From Oscillospiraceae bacterium (GTDB lineage Bacteria > Bacillota > Clostridia > Oscillospirales > Ruminococcaceae), in assembly GCA_024404915.1 (NCBI GenBank), contig JAKSPJ010000002.1, positions 62,001 to 126,000 on the forward strand: a DNA stretch of 64,000 nucleotides, in the 5' to 3' direction. Position 1 is the first letter of the stretch; each line of letters starts with the position of its first letter. Shown one piece after another: positions 43,220 through 53,384 of the stretch. The position numbers were made by a program, and so were the translations under genes. The notes beneath the pieces are model-generated. The model was not told the origin of the DNA. It saw only the letters and a program-made list of their open reading frames with translations, and ran no database searches.

Positions 43220-44095
43220 TCAGAGCGCAGGCTGTTTCCAGGAAGGCTGGTTGCCAACCACACTGTCCAGATAATAGGCAAGAATATCCTGTGCATCCAA
43301 AGAATTTCTTGCATCATCCAGGTTCACATCCATTGCATGAAGAGTTGCCTTGGGAGCAGTGGTTTCCATCAATTTACAAAAATCTTCTTCTGTCAGAACA
43401 TTCTGTGCAACCTCTGTCTCCAGATAATAGCTCAACACATGCTGTGCATCAATCGCCGAAACCTGGCCGTCGAGATTTACATCGCCATAGCTGAACACGG
43501 AGAAAACAAGCGGCTCCAATACCAGATCTTCGCCCACAATCAAATCTTCCATATCCGCAGTGCAGAAGAAGTCATCTTCACGCTGTCCCACACTATTCAC
43601 ACGCTGTTCCTGGCTGATAAAAAGGGTATAATCACCTGCTGCTGTACCCTGGGGTACACGGATATCAAAGGAAACCAATGCGCTGTCCGGGTCAACAACC
43701 TCAGCCATCTTGCCAAATGCGCAGTCTTTTGCATAATAAAGCGCATAATTCTTTTTGCCAGTGATTTCAGAATACTGGGTATAAATCGCAGTATCATAAC
43801 CACCAAACAAAGCAAGTTCACTATGTGTATCATCCGTATATACAAATCCGCCGTTTTCAATGGAAAGGGGATCATCACTGCGAAGAATCGTGCGAAGATA
43901 GGAAAAATCCTTATAATTCTCAATTTTCAGTTCGCCGTGAACGACCGCATCCTGGGATGCCAATTCTTCTACAGTCACGGCATCACGCTCTCCGGTCATG
44001 CGAATCACCATCATATCATCCGCAGATGCACAAATCGCAGAACTGCTAATCACGCTAAGAATTGCAGCACCACATATCAATCTCTTCATCATCAT
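43220..44095 (-). CDS. Secreted protein with cohesin-like region and dockerin-like C-terminus
   Basis: This is a roughly 291-residue secreted protein. It begins with a signal peptide (MMMKRLICGAAILSVISSSAICASA). Residues about 30-205 are beta-rich, and SALVSFDIRVPQGTAAGDYTLFI resembles the final strands of a cohesin-type domain; this is a weak call. The C-terminal part has two dockerin-style loops, YGDVNLDGQVSAIDAQHVLSYYL and MDVNLDDARNSLDAQDILAYY. The second loop is divergent (DxNxDD in place of DxNxDG) and a 24-residue insert separates the repeats. It may be a scaffold-linked structural protein. It lies between metG and ispE in one transcript, an odd place. ATG 44095 sits just after GGTGAT; a longer GTG start overlaps that site. 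Confidence 0.72.
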   Translation of the reverse strand: MMMKRLICGAAILSVISSSAICASADDMMVIRMTGERDAVTVEELASQDAVVHGELKIENYKDFSYLRTILRSDDPLSIENGGFVYTDDTHSELALFGGYDTAIYTQYSEITGKKNYALYYAKDCAFGKMAEVVDPDSALVSFDIRVPQGTAAGDYTLFISQEQRVNSVGQREDDFFCTADMEDLIVGEDLVLEPLVFSVFSYGDVNLDGQVSAIDAQHVLSYYLETEVAQNVLTEEDFCKLMETTAPKATLHAMDVNLDDARNSLDAQDILAYYLDSVVGNQPSWKQPAL

Positions 44096-44114
44096 AACAT
44101 CACCCACTATTCAA

Positions 44115-46079
44115 TTAACAAATACGGCTGCCAGGTGCAATGCTGTCATCAGCAAACAAAAGGGTAATTGTGCCATCCGGCTGCTCAGCAGAACAAATCA
44201 TGCCGCAGCTTTCCAGTCCGCAAAGTTTTACAGGCTTCAGGTTTGCCACAACAAAGACCTTCTTGCCAACCAATTCTTCCGGCTGATACCATTTTGCAAT
44301 ACCGGACAAAACCTGTCTTTCGCTTTCGCCGTCAAACAGCTGGAAGCAAAGCAATTTGCTTGATTTTTTGACCTTTTCGCACTTTCTGACCTCTGCAACA
44401 CGAATATCTGATTTTGCAAATGTCTCAATATCAATCTGGGGTGCAAAGGGTTGAATCGGCGGAGTTTCCGGCTCAGCAGACTGATGTGCAGCGGTCATTT
44501 CTGCAATGAACTCTTCTGCATTGATACGCTCAAACATGGGCTTTGCGACTCCTACAGAAGCACCGTACTGAACGCCCGCCAGCACCTTATAACGATCCAA
44601 TTCACATTCGATGGCTGTCAGCTCAGCAAGCTCAGGTGTATGAGCAAGAATTTTCTCAGAGGTCTGAGGCATGAAGGGCTTCAGAAGGCCACCGATAATA
44701 CGGATACCGCCCAACAAATTGTACATCACTTTTGCAAGGCGTGCTTTCTTGCTCTCATCCTTTGCAAGAACCCAGGGCGCAGTTTCGTCGATATACTTAT
44801 TACATCTGTTTGCAAGATTCAAAACAGTTTCTACTGCACTGCTGATGCGGAAGCTGTCAAGAAGCTCTGTCATTTTATCAGCTGTACCCTCTGCAACAGC
44901 TTTCAGATCTGCATCACAAGCCTCATCTTCAGCAGAAGCAATGAGTTCAGCAGAAGGAATTTCGCCGCCGAAATACTTGTTCACCATAGCAACAGTACGG
45001 TTTACCAAATTACCCAGCGTATTGGCAAGATCAGAATTAAACCGCTCAATCATGCTTTCGTAGGTAATAGAACCATCCTGAGCAAAAGGCATCTCAGAGA
45101 GCAAATAATAGCGAACAGCATCCACTCCAAATTTCTCCACCAGCTCATCCGCATAAATCACATTGCCTCTGGACTTACTCATCTTATCATTGCCAAATAG
45201 CATCCAAGGGTGACCAAAGACCTTTTTCGGAAGCGGAGCACCCAGGGCATGCAGCATAATAGTCCAGTAAATACTGTGGAAGCGAACAATATCCTTACCA
45301 ATCACATGTACGTCAGCAGGCCAATATTTTTTAAACAGTTCATCGTGGTTGCCATTGACATCATATCCAAGGGCTGTAATATAGTTGGACAGAGCGTCAA
45401 TCCAGATATAAATCACATGATTCGGATCAAAAGGTACAGGGATGCCCCACTTAACAGTTGTTCTGGAAACACACAAATCCTGCAGACCAGGCTTAATGAA
45501 GTTATTCAGCATTTCCTTTTTGCGAGCTTCCGGATAAATGAAATCCGGGTTATTCTCAATAAAGTCTTCAATCCAGCTCTGATACTTACTCAGCTTGAGG
45601 AAGTACGCTTCTTCTTTTGCATCACGCACTTCACGTCCGCAGTCCGGGCACTTTCCATCCACCAACTGAGATTCTGTCCAGAAACTTTCGCAGGGCGTAC
45701 AGTATTTACCTACATATTCGCCCTTATAGATATCGTCCTGGTCATACAAACGCTGAAAAATATCCTGCACTGTTTTCGTATGCTTTGGATCTGTTGTGCG
45801 AATAAACTGATTATAAGAAGTATTAAGCAAATCGCAGATTTCACGGATTTCACCGGCAACTTTGTCTACATGCTCCTGCGGTGTAATTCCGGATTCCTTA
45901 GCAATTTCCTCAATTTTCTGACCATGTTCATCGGTACCGGTTAAGAAATAAACGTCATAGCCCTGCATTCTGCGGAAGCGGGCAAGAGAATCAGACATAA
46001 CAATTTCATAAGAGTTTCCAATATGCGGCTTGCGGGAAGTATACGCAATCGCTGTGGTTAAATAATACGGTTCGTGCAT
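44115..46079 (-). CDS. metG: Methionyl-tRNA synthetase
   Basis: This is a 654-residue MetRS. YTSRKPHIGNSYEIV carries HIGN in the HIGH position (about residues 10-24), and KMSKSRGNV near 296-304 is the KMSKS loop. A zinc knuckle has CTPCESF and CPDCGREV around 126-150. The C-terminal OB-fold tRNA-binding domain (about 550-654, FAKSDIRVAEVRKCEKV then GLESCGMI) is fused, as usual in Firmicutes. It charges initiator and elongator tRNA-Met. It heads the metG-dockerin-ispE operon. AGGAG precedes the ATG. Confidence 0.96.
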   Translation of the reverse strand: MHEPYYLTTAIAYTSRKPHIGNSYEIVMSDSLARFRRMQGYDVYFLTGTDEHGQKIEEIAKESGITPQEHVDKVAGEIREICDLLNTSYNQFIRTTDPKHTKTVQDIFQRLYDQDDIYKGEYVGKYCTPCESFWTESQLVDGKCPDCGREVRDAKEEAYFLKLSKYQSWIEDFIENNPDFIYPEARKKEMLNNFIKPGLQDLCVSRTTVKWGIPVPFDPNHVIYIWIDALSNYITALGYDVNGNHDELFKKYWPADVHVIGKDIVRFHSIYWTIMLHALGAPLPKKVFGHPWMLFGNDKMSKSRGNVIYADELVEKFGVDAVRYYLLSEMPFAQDGSITYESMIERFNSDLANTLGNLVNRTVAMVNKYFGGEIPSAELIASAEDEACDADLKAVAEGTADKMTELLDSFRISSAVETVLNLANRCNKYIDETAPWVLAKDESKKARLAKVMYNLLGGIRIIGGLLKPFMPQTSEKILAHTPELAELTAIECELDRYKVLAGVQYGASVGVAKPMFERINAEEFIAEMTAAHQSAEPETPPIQPFAPQIDIETFAKSDIRVAEVRKCEKVKKSSKLLCFQLFDGESERQVLSGIAKWYQPEELVGKKVFVVANLKPVKLCGLESCGMICSAEQPDGTITLLFADDSIAPGSRIC

Positions 46080-46155
46080 GTGTCAATACTCCTTTCAGTA
46101 TCATTCATTATTGTTGAAACAGCACCACACAAATCATTTCATGTGTATCCCTTAT

Positions 46156-46184
46156 ATTATAGCATATTTTTTTGCATTTGTCAC
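46156..46184 (-). promoter_or_regulatory. Promoter of the metG operon
   Basis: On the minus strand, GTGACA (46184-46179), a 17-nt spacer, then TATAAT (46161-46156). Confidence 0.8.
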
Positions 46185-46260
46185 GCTTTTTACAACAAAA
46201 AAATAATGACCTGGTATTTTTTGTTATTTTTGAAAGAAACCACTCCTGCGAAAACGAAAA

Positions 46261-46292
46261 AAAGAAGCTGAATCAAAAGATTCAGCTTCTTT
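46261..46292 (-). terminator. Terminator of tuf
   Basis: A 14-bp stem AAAGAAGCTGAATC / GATTCAGCTTCTTT with a 4-nt loop, followed by a T run on the minus strand. Confidence 0.9.
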
Positions 46293-46310
46293 CGTAAAGA
46301 CAAGTAAATA

Positions 46311-47513
46311 TTACTCGTTGATTGTGGTAACAACGCCGGAACCAACTGTTCTACCACCCTCACGGATAGCAAAACGAAGTCCCTGCTCAATAGCAATCGG
46401 AGTAATCAGCTCAACGCTGATCTCGATGTTGTCGCCAGGGTTGCACATCTGAACGCCATCCGGCAGAGTGATGATACCGGTAACGTCAGTTGTACGGAAA
46501 TAGAACTGCGGACGATAGTTGGTGAAGAACGGCTTATGACGACCGCCCTCTTCCTTCTTCAGAACGTAAACCTGGCCCTTGAACTTGGTGTGCGGGTGAA
46601 TGGAGCCCGGCTTACAGAGAACCTGTCCTCTTTCGATGTCCTTACGGGAAACACCACGCAGCAGTGCGCCGATGTTATCGCCAGCCTCTGCATAGTCCAG
46701 AGTCTTACGGAACATTTCCAGACCTGTAACAACAGTAGAACCGCTCTCTTCCTTCAGACCAACGATTTCAACAGTCTCGCCAACCTTAACAACGCCACGC
46801 TCTACACGGCCGGTAGCAACAGTACCACGGCCAGAAATGGTCATTGTATCCTCAACAGGCATCAGGAACGGCTGATCTGCCTTACGGTCCGGAGTCGGAA
46901 TGTAGGAATCAACAGCTTCCATCAGCTCAAGAATCGGAGCATATACCGGATCGTTGATGTCGCTGGACTCAGCGATCAGAGCCTGGTGAGCAGAACCCTT
47001 GATGATCGGAATATCATCGCCAGGGAACTCATAGGAGCTCAGAGTATCACGGATATCCATCTCAACGAGCTCGATCAGCTCCTCGTCATCAACGAGGTCT
47101 GTCTTGTTCATGAAAACAACGATTGCCGGCACGCCAACCTGACGAGCGAGCAGGATGTGCTCTTTGGTCTGAGCCATCGGGCCATCAGAAGCAGCAACAA
47201 CGAGGATTGCGCCGTCCATCTGAGCTGCACCAGTGATCATGTTCTTGATGTAGTCAGCGTGGCCAGGGCAGTCAACGTGTGCATAGTGACGAGCATCTGT
47301 CTCGTACTCAACGTGTGCGGTATTGATTGTGATACCACGCTCACGCTCTTCCGGAGCCTTATCAATCATAGAATAATCTTCAAACTTTGCCTGACCCTTC
47401 ATTGCCAGCGTCTTTGTGATCGCAGCAGTCAGAGTGGTCTTGCCGTGGTCAACGTGGCCGATAGTACCAATGTTGACATGGGGTTTGTTACGTTCAAAAT
47501 GTTCCTTTGCCAT
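46311..47513 (-). CDS. tuf: Elongation factor Tu
   Basis: This is a 400-residue EF-Tu. The G1 loop is [10 protein letters not shown] (about 18-27), G3 is DCPGH near 80-84, and G4 is NKTD near 135. Domains 2 and 3 are complete, ending VGSGVVTTI. It delivers aminoacyl-tRNA to the ribosome. It has a strong AGGAGG site and its own promoter and terminator, so it is expressed separately from fusA. Confidence 0.98.
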   Translation of the reverse strand: MAKEHFERNKPHVNIGTIGHVDHGKTTLTAAITKTLAMKGQAKFEDYSMIDKAPEERERGITINTAHVEYETDARHYAHVDCPGHADYIKNMITGAAQMDGAILVVAASDGPMAQTKEHILLARQVGVPAIVVFMNKTDLVDDEELIELVEMDIRDTLSSYEFPGDDIPIIKGSAHQALIAESSDINDPVYAPILELMEAVDSYIPTPDRKADQPFLMPVEDTMTISGRGTVATGRVERGVVKVGETVEIVGLKEESGSTVVTGLEMFRKTLDYAEAGDNIGALLRGVSRKDIERGQVLCKPGSIHPHTKFKGQVYVLKKEEGGRHKPFFTNYRPQFYFRTTDVTGIITLPDGVQMCNPGDNIEISVELITPIAIEQGLRFAIREGGRTVGSGVVTTINE

Positions 47514-47593
47514 TGGAATCTCCTCCTAATAAGAAATTTGTAAAAATATAGGGTTCGGTCATCATCAAGATACGACAAAGACCTGACACTATT

Positions 47594-47622
47594 ATTGTAA
47601 CAGATTCTTAGAAAAAAAGCAA
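47594..47622 (-). promoter_or_regulatory. Promoter of tuf
   Basis: On the minus strand, TTGCTT (47622-47617), a 17-nt spacer, then TACAAT (47599-47594), about 80 nt upstream of the ATG. Confidence 0.75.
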
Positions 47623-47691
47623 GTCTTTTTTCAAAAAAAATCAAAAAGAAAATCAATTTTTCATCAAATCAGCACATTGTATGATGAATTG

Positions 47692-47735
47692 CCCTCCGGA
47701 TACTGCAAAATAACAATATCCGGAAGCAATTTTTG
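47692..47735. repeat. Hairpin after fusA
   Basis: TCCGGATA / TATCCGGA (8 bp, 14-nt loop) lies beyond the fusA stop codon. No T run follows in the fusA direction, so termination there is uncertain; TTTTT follows only on plus. Confidence 0.5.
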
Positions 47736-47741
47736 ACGAAA

Positions 47742-49835
47742 TTAATCCTCGTCAGAGTGACCACGTTCGCTCTTGATCTTATCAGCAATGCTCTTCGGAA
47801 CTTCAGCAAAGCTGTGAGGCTCCATGGTGTAGTTACCACGGCCCTGAGAACGGGAACGAAGGTCAGAAGCGTAACCGAACATGTTGCTCAGCGGAACGAG
47901 AGCATCAATCTGTGCTACGCCATTGTGAATCTCCTGGCCCTGAATCTGGCCGCGGCGGCCGTTCAGGTCACCGAAGACATCACCCATGTACTGTTCCGGT
48001 ACGAATACAGAAACCTTCATGAGCGGCTCAAGGAGAACAGGATCAGCGTGACGCATAGCATTCTTAAAGCCCATAGAACCAGCAATCTTAAATGCCATTT
48101 CAGAAGAGTCAACCTCGTGATAGGAACCATCATAGAGGGTAACCTTTACGTCAACAACCTGATATCCTGCAACAGTACCAGCCTGCATTGCGGACTTGAT
48201 ACCTGCTTCAACAGCCGGGATGTATTCCTTCGGAATTGCACCGCCGACAATATTATTGATAAACTGGAAGCCTGCGCCCGGCTCATTCGGCTCAACAGTA
48301 ATCTTAACGTGACCATACTGACCAGTACCACCAGTCTGCTTCTTGTGCTTATAGTCTTCGTTAACTGTCTTGCGGATTGTTTCCTTATAGGAAACCTGCG
48401 GAGCACCGACATTTGCCTCAACCTTAAATTCACGGAGAAGTCTGTCTACGATGATTTCAAGGTGAAGTTCGCCCATACCTGCGATAATGGTCTGACCTGT
48501 TTCAGAATCAGTCCATGTACGGAAGGTCGGGTCTTCTTCTGCGAGCTTTGCAAGAGCAAGGCCCATCTTTTCCTGACCTGCCTTGGTCTTCGGCTCAATT
48601 GCAAGGTTAATAACCGGATCCGGGAATTCCATGGATTCCAGAATGATCGGGTGGTTTTCATCACAAAGAGTATCACCGGTGGTAGTATTCTTAACACCGA
48701 TAACAGCAGCGATATCGCCGGCGTAAACCTCTTCGATATCCTTTCTGTGGTTGGAGTGCATCTGCAGGATACGACCCATACGCTCGGTCTGGTTCTTGCA
48801 GGAGTTCAACACGCCTGTACCCTTTTCGATCTTACCGGAATACACACGGAAGAAGCACAGCTTACCAACAAACGGGTCTGTTGCAATCTTAAATGCGAGA
48901 GCAGCAAACGGTGCGTTATCGTCGGAAGGACGCTCTTCCTCTTCATCGGTTCTGGGGTTGATGCCGCGGATAGCCGGGACATCCAGCGGAGAAGGCATGT
49001 AGTCTACGACTGCGTCGAGGAGCTTCTGCACGCCCTTGTTACGATAAGAAGTACCGCAAACAACCGGAACGATTGTGTTGTCGATTGTACCCTTACGAAT
49101 ACCACGCTTGAGTTCCTCGATGGTCAGTTCTTCTTCATTGAGATACTTCTCCATCAGTTCCTCATCGGTTTCAACGATCTTTTCGATCATTTCCATACGG
49201 TATTCTTCCGCTTTGTCGATCATATCAGCAGGGATATCTTCGATGGAGATATTCTTTCCGAGACGATCATCATCGTCATAGATGTAAGCCTTCATTTCCA
49301 GCAGGTCAATCAAGCCCTTGAAATCGCTTTCAGCGCCAATCGGGAGCTGAATCGGAACTGCATTACACTTCAGACGATCCTTCATCATGTCAACGACGCG
49401 ATAGAAATCAGCGCCCATGATGTCCATTTTATTAACGTATGCCATACGCGGAACCTTGTACTTGTCCGCCTGACGCCATACGGTTTCGGATTGTGGCTCA
49501 ACGCCGCCCTTTGCGCAGAAAACGGTTACAGAACCGTCCAGAACACGCAAGGAACGCTCAACCTCAACAGTAAAGTCAACGTGACCAGGGGTATCAATGA
49601 TGTTAATTCTGTGATTCTGCCAGTATGCGGTAGTAGCAGCAGAAGTAATTGTGATACCACGCTCCTGCTCCTGCTCCATCCAGTCCATCGTTGCGGTACC
49701 ATCGTGGGTATCACCGATTTTGTGGTTGATGCCGGTATAGAACAGGATACGCTCTGTTGTGGTGGTCTTTCCAGCGTCAATGTGGGCCATAATGCCGATG
49801 TTTCTTGTTTGTTCAAGACTACAATCTCTTGGCAT
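47742..49835 (-). CDS. fusA: Elongation factor G
   Basis: This is a 697-residue EF-G that drives translocation and ribosome recycling. The G1 loop is [15 protein letters not shown] (about 17-31), G3 is [10 protein letters not shown] near 82, and G4 is NKMD near 138. Five-domain length and the ending ESGDD-like acidic tail are normal. It lies 78 nt after rpsG in the conserved rpsL-rpsG-fusA order. ATTAGGAGG precedes the start. Confidence 0.98.
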   Translation of the reverse strand: MPRDCSLEQTRNIGIMAHIDAGKTTTTERILFYTGINHKIGDTHDGTATMDWMEQEQERGITITSAATTAYWQNHRINIIDTPGHVDFTVEVERSLRVLDGSVTVFCAKGGVEPQSETVWRQADKYKVPRMAYVNKMDIMGADFYRVVDMMKDRLKCNAVPIQLPIGAESDFKGLIDLLEMKAYIYDDDDRLGKNISIEDIPADMIDKAEEYRMEMIEKIVETDEELMEKYLNEEELTIEELKRGIRKGTIDNTIVPVVCGTSYRNKGVQKLLDAVVDYMPSPLDVPAIRGINPRTDEEEERPSDDNAPFAALAFKIATDPFVGKLCFFRVYSGKIEKGTGVLNSCKNQTERMGRILQMHSNHRKDIEEVYAGDIAAVIGVKNTTTGDTLCDENHPIILESMEFPDPVINLAIEPKTKAGQEKMGLALAKLAEEDPTFRTWTDSETGQTIIAGMGELHLEIIVDRLLREFKVEANVGAPQVSYKETIRKTVNEDYKHKKQTGGTGQYGHVKITVEPNEPGAGFQFINNIVGGAIPKEYIPAVEAGIKSAMQAGTVAGYQVVDVKVTLYDGSYHEVDSSEMAFKIAGSMGFKNAMRHADPVLLEPLMKVSVFVPEQYMGDVFGDLNGRRGQIQGQEIHNGVAQIDALVPLSNMFGYASDLRSRSQGRGNYTMEPHSFAEVPKSIADKIKSERGHSDED

Positions 49836-49913
49836 TTTTGGTTCCTCCTAATCAAATTCCTCTCGAATGCTGCATGAACTACGCCATGCAGTTCATCGCG
49901 GTTATACGCAGAA

Positions 49914-50384
49914 TTACCAGCGATAATGTGCAAAAGCCTTGTTTGCTTCTGCCATCTTGTGTGTATCTTCGCGCTTCTTGACAGAACCACCGGTGCCGTT
50001 AATAGCATCGATGATTTCGCCAGCCAGACGCTCTTTCATTGTCTTTTCACTGCGGAGTCTGGAATACTTTGTAATCCAGCGCAGACCCAGTGTCTGACGA
50101 CGGTCAGCGCGAACCTCCATCGGTACCTGGTAAGTTGCACCGCCCATACGGCGTGCTTTAACCTCCAGTACAGGCATAATGTTCTCCATAGCCTGCTCGA
50201 ATACCTCAAGCGGATCACGGTCGGTCTTTTCCTTGACGATCTCGAATGCATCGTACACAATCTTCTGTGCGACACCCTTCTTGCCGTCGAGCATGATGTT
50301 GTTGATCAGGCGTGTTACAAGCTTAGAACCGAACATCGGATCAGCCAGAACGTCACGCTTTGCGATATTGCCTCTTCTCGGCAT
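49914..50384 (-). CDS. rpsG: 30S ribosomal protein S7
   Basis: This is a 156-residue S7, beginning [20 protein letters not shown] and ending [14 protein letters not shown]. It organises the 16S rRNA 3' domain near the tRNA exit site. It lies between rpsL and fusA, with a GGAGGG ribosome site. Confidence 0.98.
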   Translation of the reverse strand: MPRRGNIAKRDVLADPMFGSKLVTRLINNIMLDGKKGVAQKIVYDAFEIVKEKTDRDPLEVFEQAMENIMPVLEVKARRMGGATYQVPMEVRADRRQTLGLRWITKYSRLRSEKTMKERLAGEIIDAINGTGGSVKKREDTHKMAEANKAFAHYRW

Positions 50385-50559
50385 ACTCGCTTCCCTCCTT
50401 CATAAAAGATGAATTCACAGGTACTCACCTGTCCCCCATCGGGGTCGTGGTGTAGGCATTGCAGACACGAGACAGCACCGCATAAAAATATAAATGCTAT
50501 CTATCAGATCCACAAGAGCCTTGTGGGTAAATGCGAATAAAATGTTGTGCGGGTAAAGA
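50385..50559 (-). other. rpsL-rpsG intercistronic region with hairpins
   Basis: This 175-nt transcribed spacer holds short stems (ACAGGT/ACCTGT at 50415-50430, a CCCC/GGGG stem just after, and CCACAAG/CTTGTGG at 50511-50527). In E. coli the same spacer binds S7 to control translation; an equivalent role here is inference only. Confidence 0.45.
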
Positions 50560-50982
50560 TTACTTCTTACCTGCCTTCGGACGCTTTGCGCCGTACTTGG
50601 AACGAGCCTGCAGACGGCCGTTCACGCCCTGTGCGTCGAGTGTACCGCGGATGATGTGATAACGCACACCAGGGAGGTCCTTAACACGACCGCCACGGAT
50701 CAATACAACGCTGTGCTCCTGCAAATTGTGACCGATACCCGGAATGTAGGCTGTAACCTCATAACCGTTGGTCAGACGCACTCTGGCAATCTTACGCATT
50801 GCGGAGTTCGGCTTTTTCGGAGTAGCAGTCTTAACAGCGGTGCAAACGCCACGCTTCTGCGGGGAGCTGAGGTCGATCTGAGACTTCTTCTGAGCATTGT
50901 AACCCTTCTGAAGTGCCGGAGCGGTAGACTTCTCCATCAGACTTTTTCTACCCTTACGAACGAGCTGATTAAAGGTTGGCAT
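50560..50982 (-). CDS. rpsL: 30S ribosomal protein S12
   Basis: This is a 140-residue S12. It has the conserved [16 protein letters not shown] and the [11 protein letters not shown] loops near the decoding centre. The lysine of the streptomycin-sensitive KKPNS motif is present. It is the first gene of rpsL-rpsG-fusA, with AAGGAGG upstream. Confidence 0.98.
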   Translation of the reverse strand: MPTFNQLVRKGRKSLMEKSTAPALQKGYNAQKKSQIDLSSPQKRGVCTAVKTATPKKPNSAMRKIARVRLTNGYEVTAYIPGIGHNLQEHSVVLIRGGRVKDLPGVRYHIIRGTLDAQGVNGRLQARSKYGAKRPKAGKK

Positions 50983-51011
50983 GATTTTCCTCCTTCTCTG
51001 AAAAATAATTT

Positions 51012-51040
51012 ATGAGCACACGGACAGACCGTGCGCTCAT
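51012..51040 (-). promoter_or_regulatory. Leader hairpin of the rpsL operon
   Basis: A 12-bp stem ATGAGCGCACGG / CCGTGTGCTCAT (with one G-U pair) starts at the predicted transcript 5' end and is followed by AAATTATTTTT. It could attenuate transcription or protect the 5' end. Confidence 0.6.
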
Positions 51041-51043
51041 ATC

Positions 51044-51072
51044 ATTATATACTTATTTCTTCAATTTGTCAA
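51044..51072 (-). promoter_or_regulatory. Consensus promoter of rpsL-rpsG-fusA
   Basis: On the minus strand, TTGACA (51072-51067), a 17-nt spacer, then TATAAT (51049-51044). Both hexamers are perfect. Confidence 0.93.
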
Positions 51073-51188
51073 GGGTTTTGCAAAATTCTGCACTTTTGCC
51101 AAATAGGAGCAGTAATAATACAGTTTCTTCTGTGATTTTTGCGTTGTACCTGCACAGACGAACCGTTTTACAAACGAAGCACATTGCT

Positions 51189-53357
51189 TTATTCATAAAA
51201 CTTATGGATGATTTCTGCATATTCCGGGTGCAGCTGCTGCAAGTGGGAAAGAGATTCCTTTCTGTAGGCCATCAGCCGTTCATACAGTTCCGGATCTGCC
51301 TGCTGCATCTGCGCCTCTGCCTCCATATTATATTGTCTGATGGAATCCGCCGCCCTGGGATTATTCCGCATCAGACGCAGTGCCAGTTTCATACGCCGTG
51401 CTTCAATGGCTTCTTCGATTTCTGATTCTTTCAGATGCAGTTTCGCTGACAACTCACGGATATGTGCCTGCAGATGGGTCAGCAGTTCCTCCTGGTCTGA
51501 GTCGCTGACGCTCCGCCACACACCCTTTGCCTTCAGAATCGCAGAAAGCTGTTCATCCGGAGATGCATTTTCATCAATCTGTTCCAGCATTATCTCCGTA
51601 TATTGTTCCAGTTCCGACTCTGCACCCGCACCGAAAGCCCATTCAAACTCCAGCCGCAGATCTGTCCCGAGATTTGCTTGCTGCTCCACAGCCTGCGGTT
51701 TCTTCTTTTCCGTCCGGTACGGCGGCTGAAAACCTGCATTTCTCAATGCCGCCGGAATGGTTCTGCGGACATAGCCGTGCTCCACCCAGCCCTCCAGTCC
51801 CAATTCCCGAAAACGGTCATTCAGGGCACCGATATGCGATGCAAAATATAATTCTATGCCCTTCTGATTCAAGGACTTCCGAAAAGACTCCAGACGGTCT
51901 GCCGCCGTCACATCAATATTGCAGATTGCACCGGAATCCACCACGATGCACCTGGTATCCTCCTGAATGGCTGCTTCCAGATCGTCAATCATGAGTTTCA
52001 CATTTGCGAAATATAGATTGCTGGAAAACCGATACAGTATCACATTAGAAATGGGAAATGACAAGGTGTTCCGCTCCAGACTGTGGAATCCCTCATGTCC
52101 TTCAATCACACCAAGGAAAGAGCGTTTCGGATTTGCCGTTTTCAGCACCAGAGATACAAATGACAGTATCACACCAATGATTACTCCTTTAACGGTACCA
52201 AAAAGCAGCACCCCCAGAAATGCGCTTAAAAATATCAGCAGTTCCTTTTTATCCTGCTGATACAGCCGATGTGCCAGATCAAACTCCACCGCTCCCAGCA
52301 GTGCAGAAATGACAATTGCTGTCAGCACAGGCACAGGGAGACAGCCGATAAAACCGGTACCCATCAGCAGAATCAGCATCATGGACAACGCAGCTGTAAT
52401 GGACATCACCTGAGACTTTCCGCCGTACTGCTCGCCCATTGCAGTTCTGGATACAGAGCCGTTCACTGCACAGCATCCTGTCAGGCAGGCTGCCAGATTA
52501 CACAGGCCATATATCATAATCTCATGGTTTTCCCGCAGGGCATAATGATTCTTCTGTGCAAAATTTTGTGCAGCCAGCAGCGTTTCCGTCATAATGACTG
52601 CCGCCACCGTCAGGCTGACTGTGAGCAGCTCTGTATAATCGGAAGCCGCCAGGGACGGAAAACTCCATGCAGGCAGTCCCAGCGGCACAGCTTCCAGCAG
52701 TCTGACGCCATGCCTTTGTGCAATACCGCTGAAGCCCAGCAGTGCACCCAACGCCATCACTACAACTGCCATAGGCACCCTGGGACAGTACTTCTTTCCC
52801 ATCAGCAATACAGCCAGCGCTGCAGCACCATAAAGCAATGTCATGCCGTGAAATTCTGTTCTGCACACCTCCGCCAGATGCAGAACCAATTCCGGCAATT
52901 CTCCGGTACCACTGGTTCCGCCCAGCATTTTTGGCAGCTGCATCAGAATAATTGTAGAACAAATACCGCTGATAAATCCGCCCATAACCGGCGTGGATAT
53001 ATAAACCACCAGTTTTCCGGCACGAAGTACAGCAAATATCAGAAGCCACACCGCCACAAGCAGCGTCAGCAGCGGCACCACCGCCATCGCCTCCGGCGTG
53101 CCTGCCCCGATGCCCCGGGGCACCAGAAATCCGCCAATCAAAGCGGCCGGAGCTGCATCTACGCCAAAAATAAACTGCGGAGAATCCGACAGCAGGCCGA
53201 ATATCAGAATGGGGAATATGGAGCCATATAAGCCATAGACAGCCGGCAGTCCTGCAATCTGGGCATACCCCATGGAAATGGGGATGGATACAAGTGCGAT
53301 AATCACACCTGTCATGATATCACGGGGCAGTGTCCTGACAGATTTTCCTTGTATCAT
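51189..53357 (-). CDS. SulP family anion transporter with STAS domain and long C-terminal extension
   Basis: This is a roughly 722-residue membrane protein. Residues about 1-400 form the SulP transport core, beginning RTLPRDIMTGVIIALVSIPISMGYAQIAGL. A STAS domain follows at about 425-520 (CIVVDSGAICNIDVTAADRL). Beyond it is a roughly 180-residue hydrophilic, helix-rich extension (about 540-722) rich in Glu, Gln and Arg that I do not recognise. SulP proteins carry sulfate, bicarbonate or other anions; the substrate is unknown. ATG 53357 follows AGGGGGAG; the GTG upstream lies in that site. It is the last gene of the TSCPD-LysR-MBL-SulP operon. Confidence 0.88.
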   Translation of the reverse strand: MIQGKSVRTLPRDIMTGVIIALVSIPISMGYAQIAGLPAVYGLYGSIFPILIFGLLSDSPQFIFGVDAAPAALIGGFLVPRGIGAGTPEAMAVVPLLTLLVAVWLLIFAVLRAGKLVVYISTPVMGGFISGICSTIILMQLPKMLGGTSGTGELPELVLHLAEVCRTEFHGMTLLYGAAALAVLLMGKKYCPRVPMAVVVMALGALLGFSGIAQRHGVRLLEAVPLGLPAWSFPSLAASDYTELLTVSLTVAAVIMTETLLAAQNFAQKNHYALRENHEIMIYGLCNLAACLTGCCAVNGSVSRTAMGEQYGGKSQVMSITAALSMMLILLMGTGFIGCLPVPVLTAIVISALLGAVEFDLAHRLYQQDKKELLIFLSAFLGVLLFGTVKGVIIGVILSFVSLVLKTANPKRSFLGVIEGHEGFHSLERNTLSFPISNVILYRFSSNLYFANVKLMIDDLEAAIQEDTRCIVVDSGAICNIDVTAADRLESFRKSLNQKGIELYFASHIGALNDRFRELGLEGWVEHGYVRRTIPAALRNAGFQPPYRTEKKKPQAVEQQANLGTDLRLEFEWAFGAGAESELEQYTEIMLEQIDENASPDEQLSAILKAKGVWRSVSDSDQEELLTHLQAHIRELSAKLHLKESEIEEAIEARRMKLALRLMRNNPRAADSIRQYNMEAEAQMQQADPELYERLMAYRKESLSHLQQLHPEYAEIIHKFYE

Positions 53358-53384
53358 ATGATTCTCCCCCTGCACATAATGCTG

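Noticed and set aside
47733..49877. A 714-codon open frame on the plus strand opposite fusA
   Set aside because: It mirrors the codon pattern of fusA on the opposite strand, has no family likeness and no ribosome site; it is a shadow of fusA.
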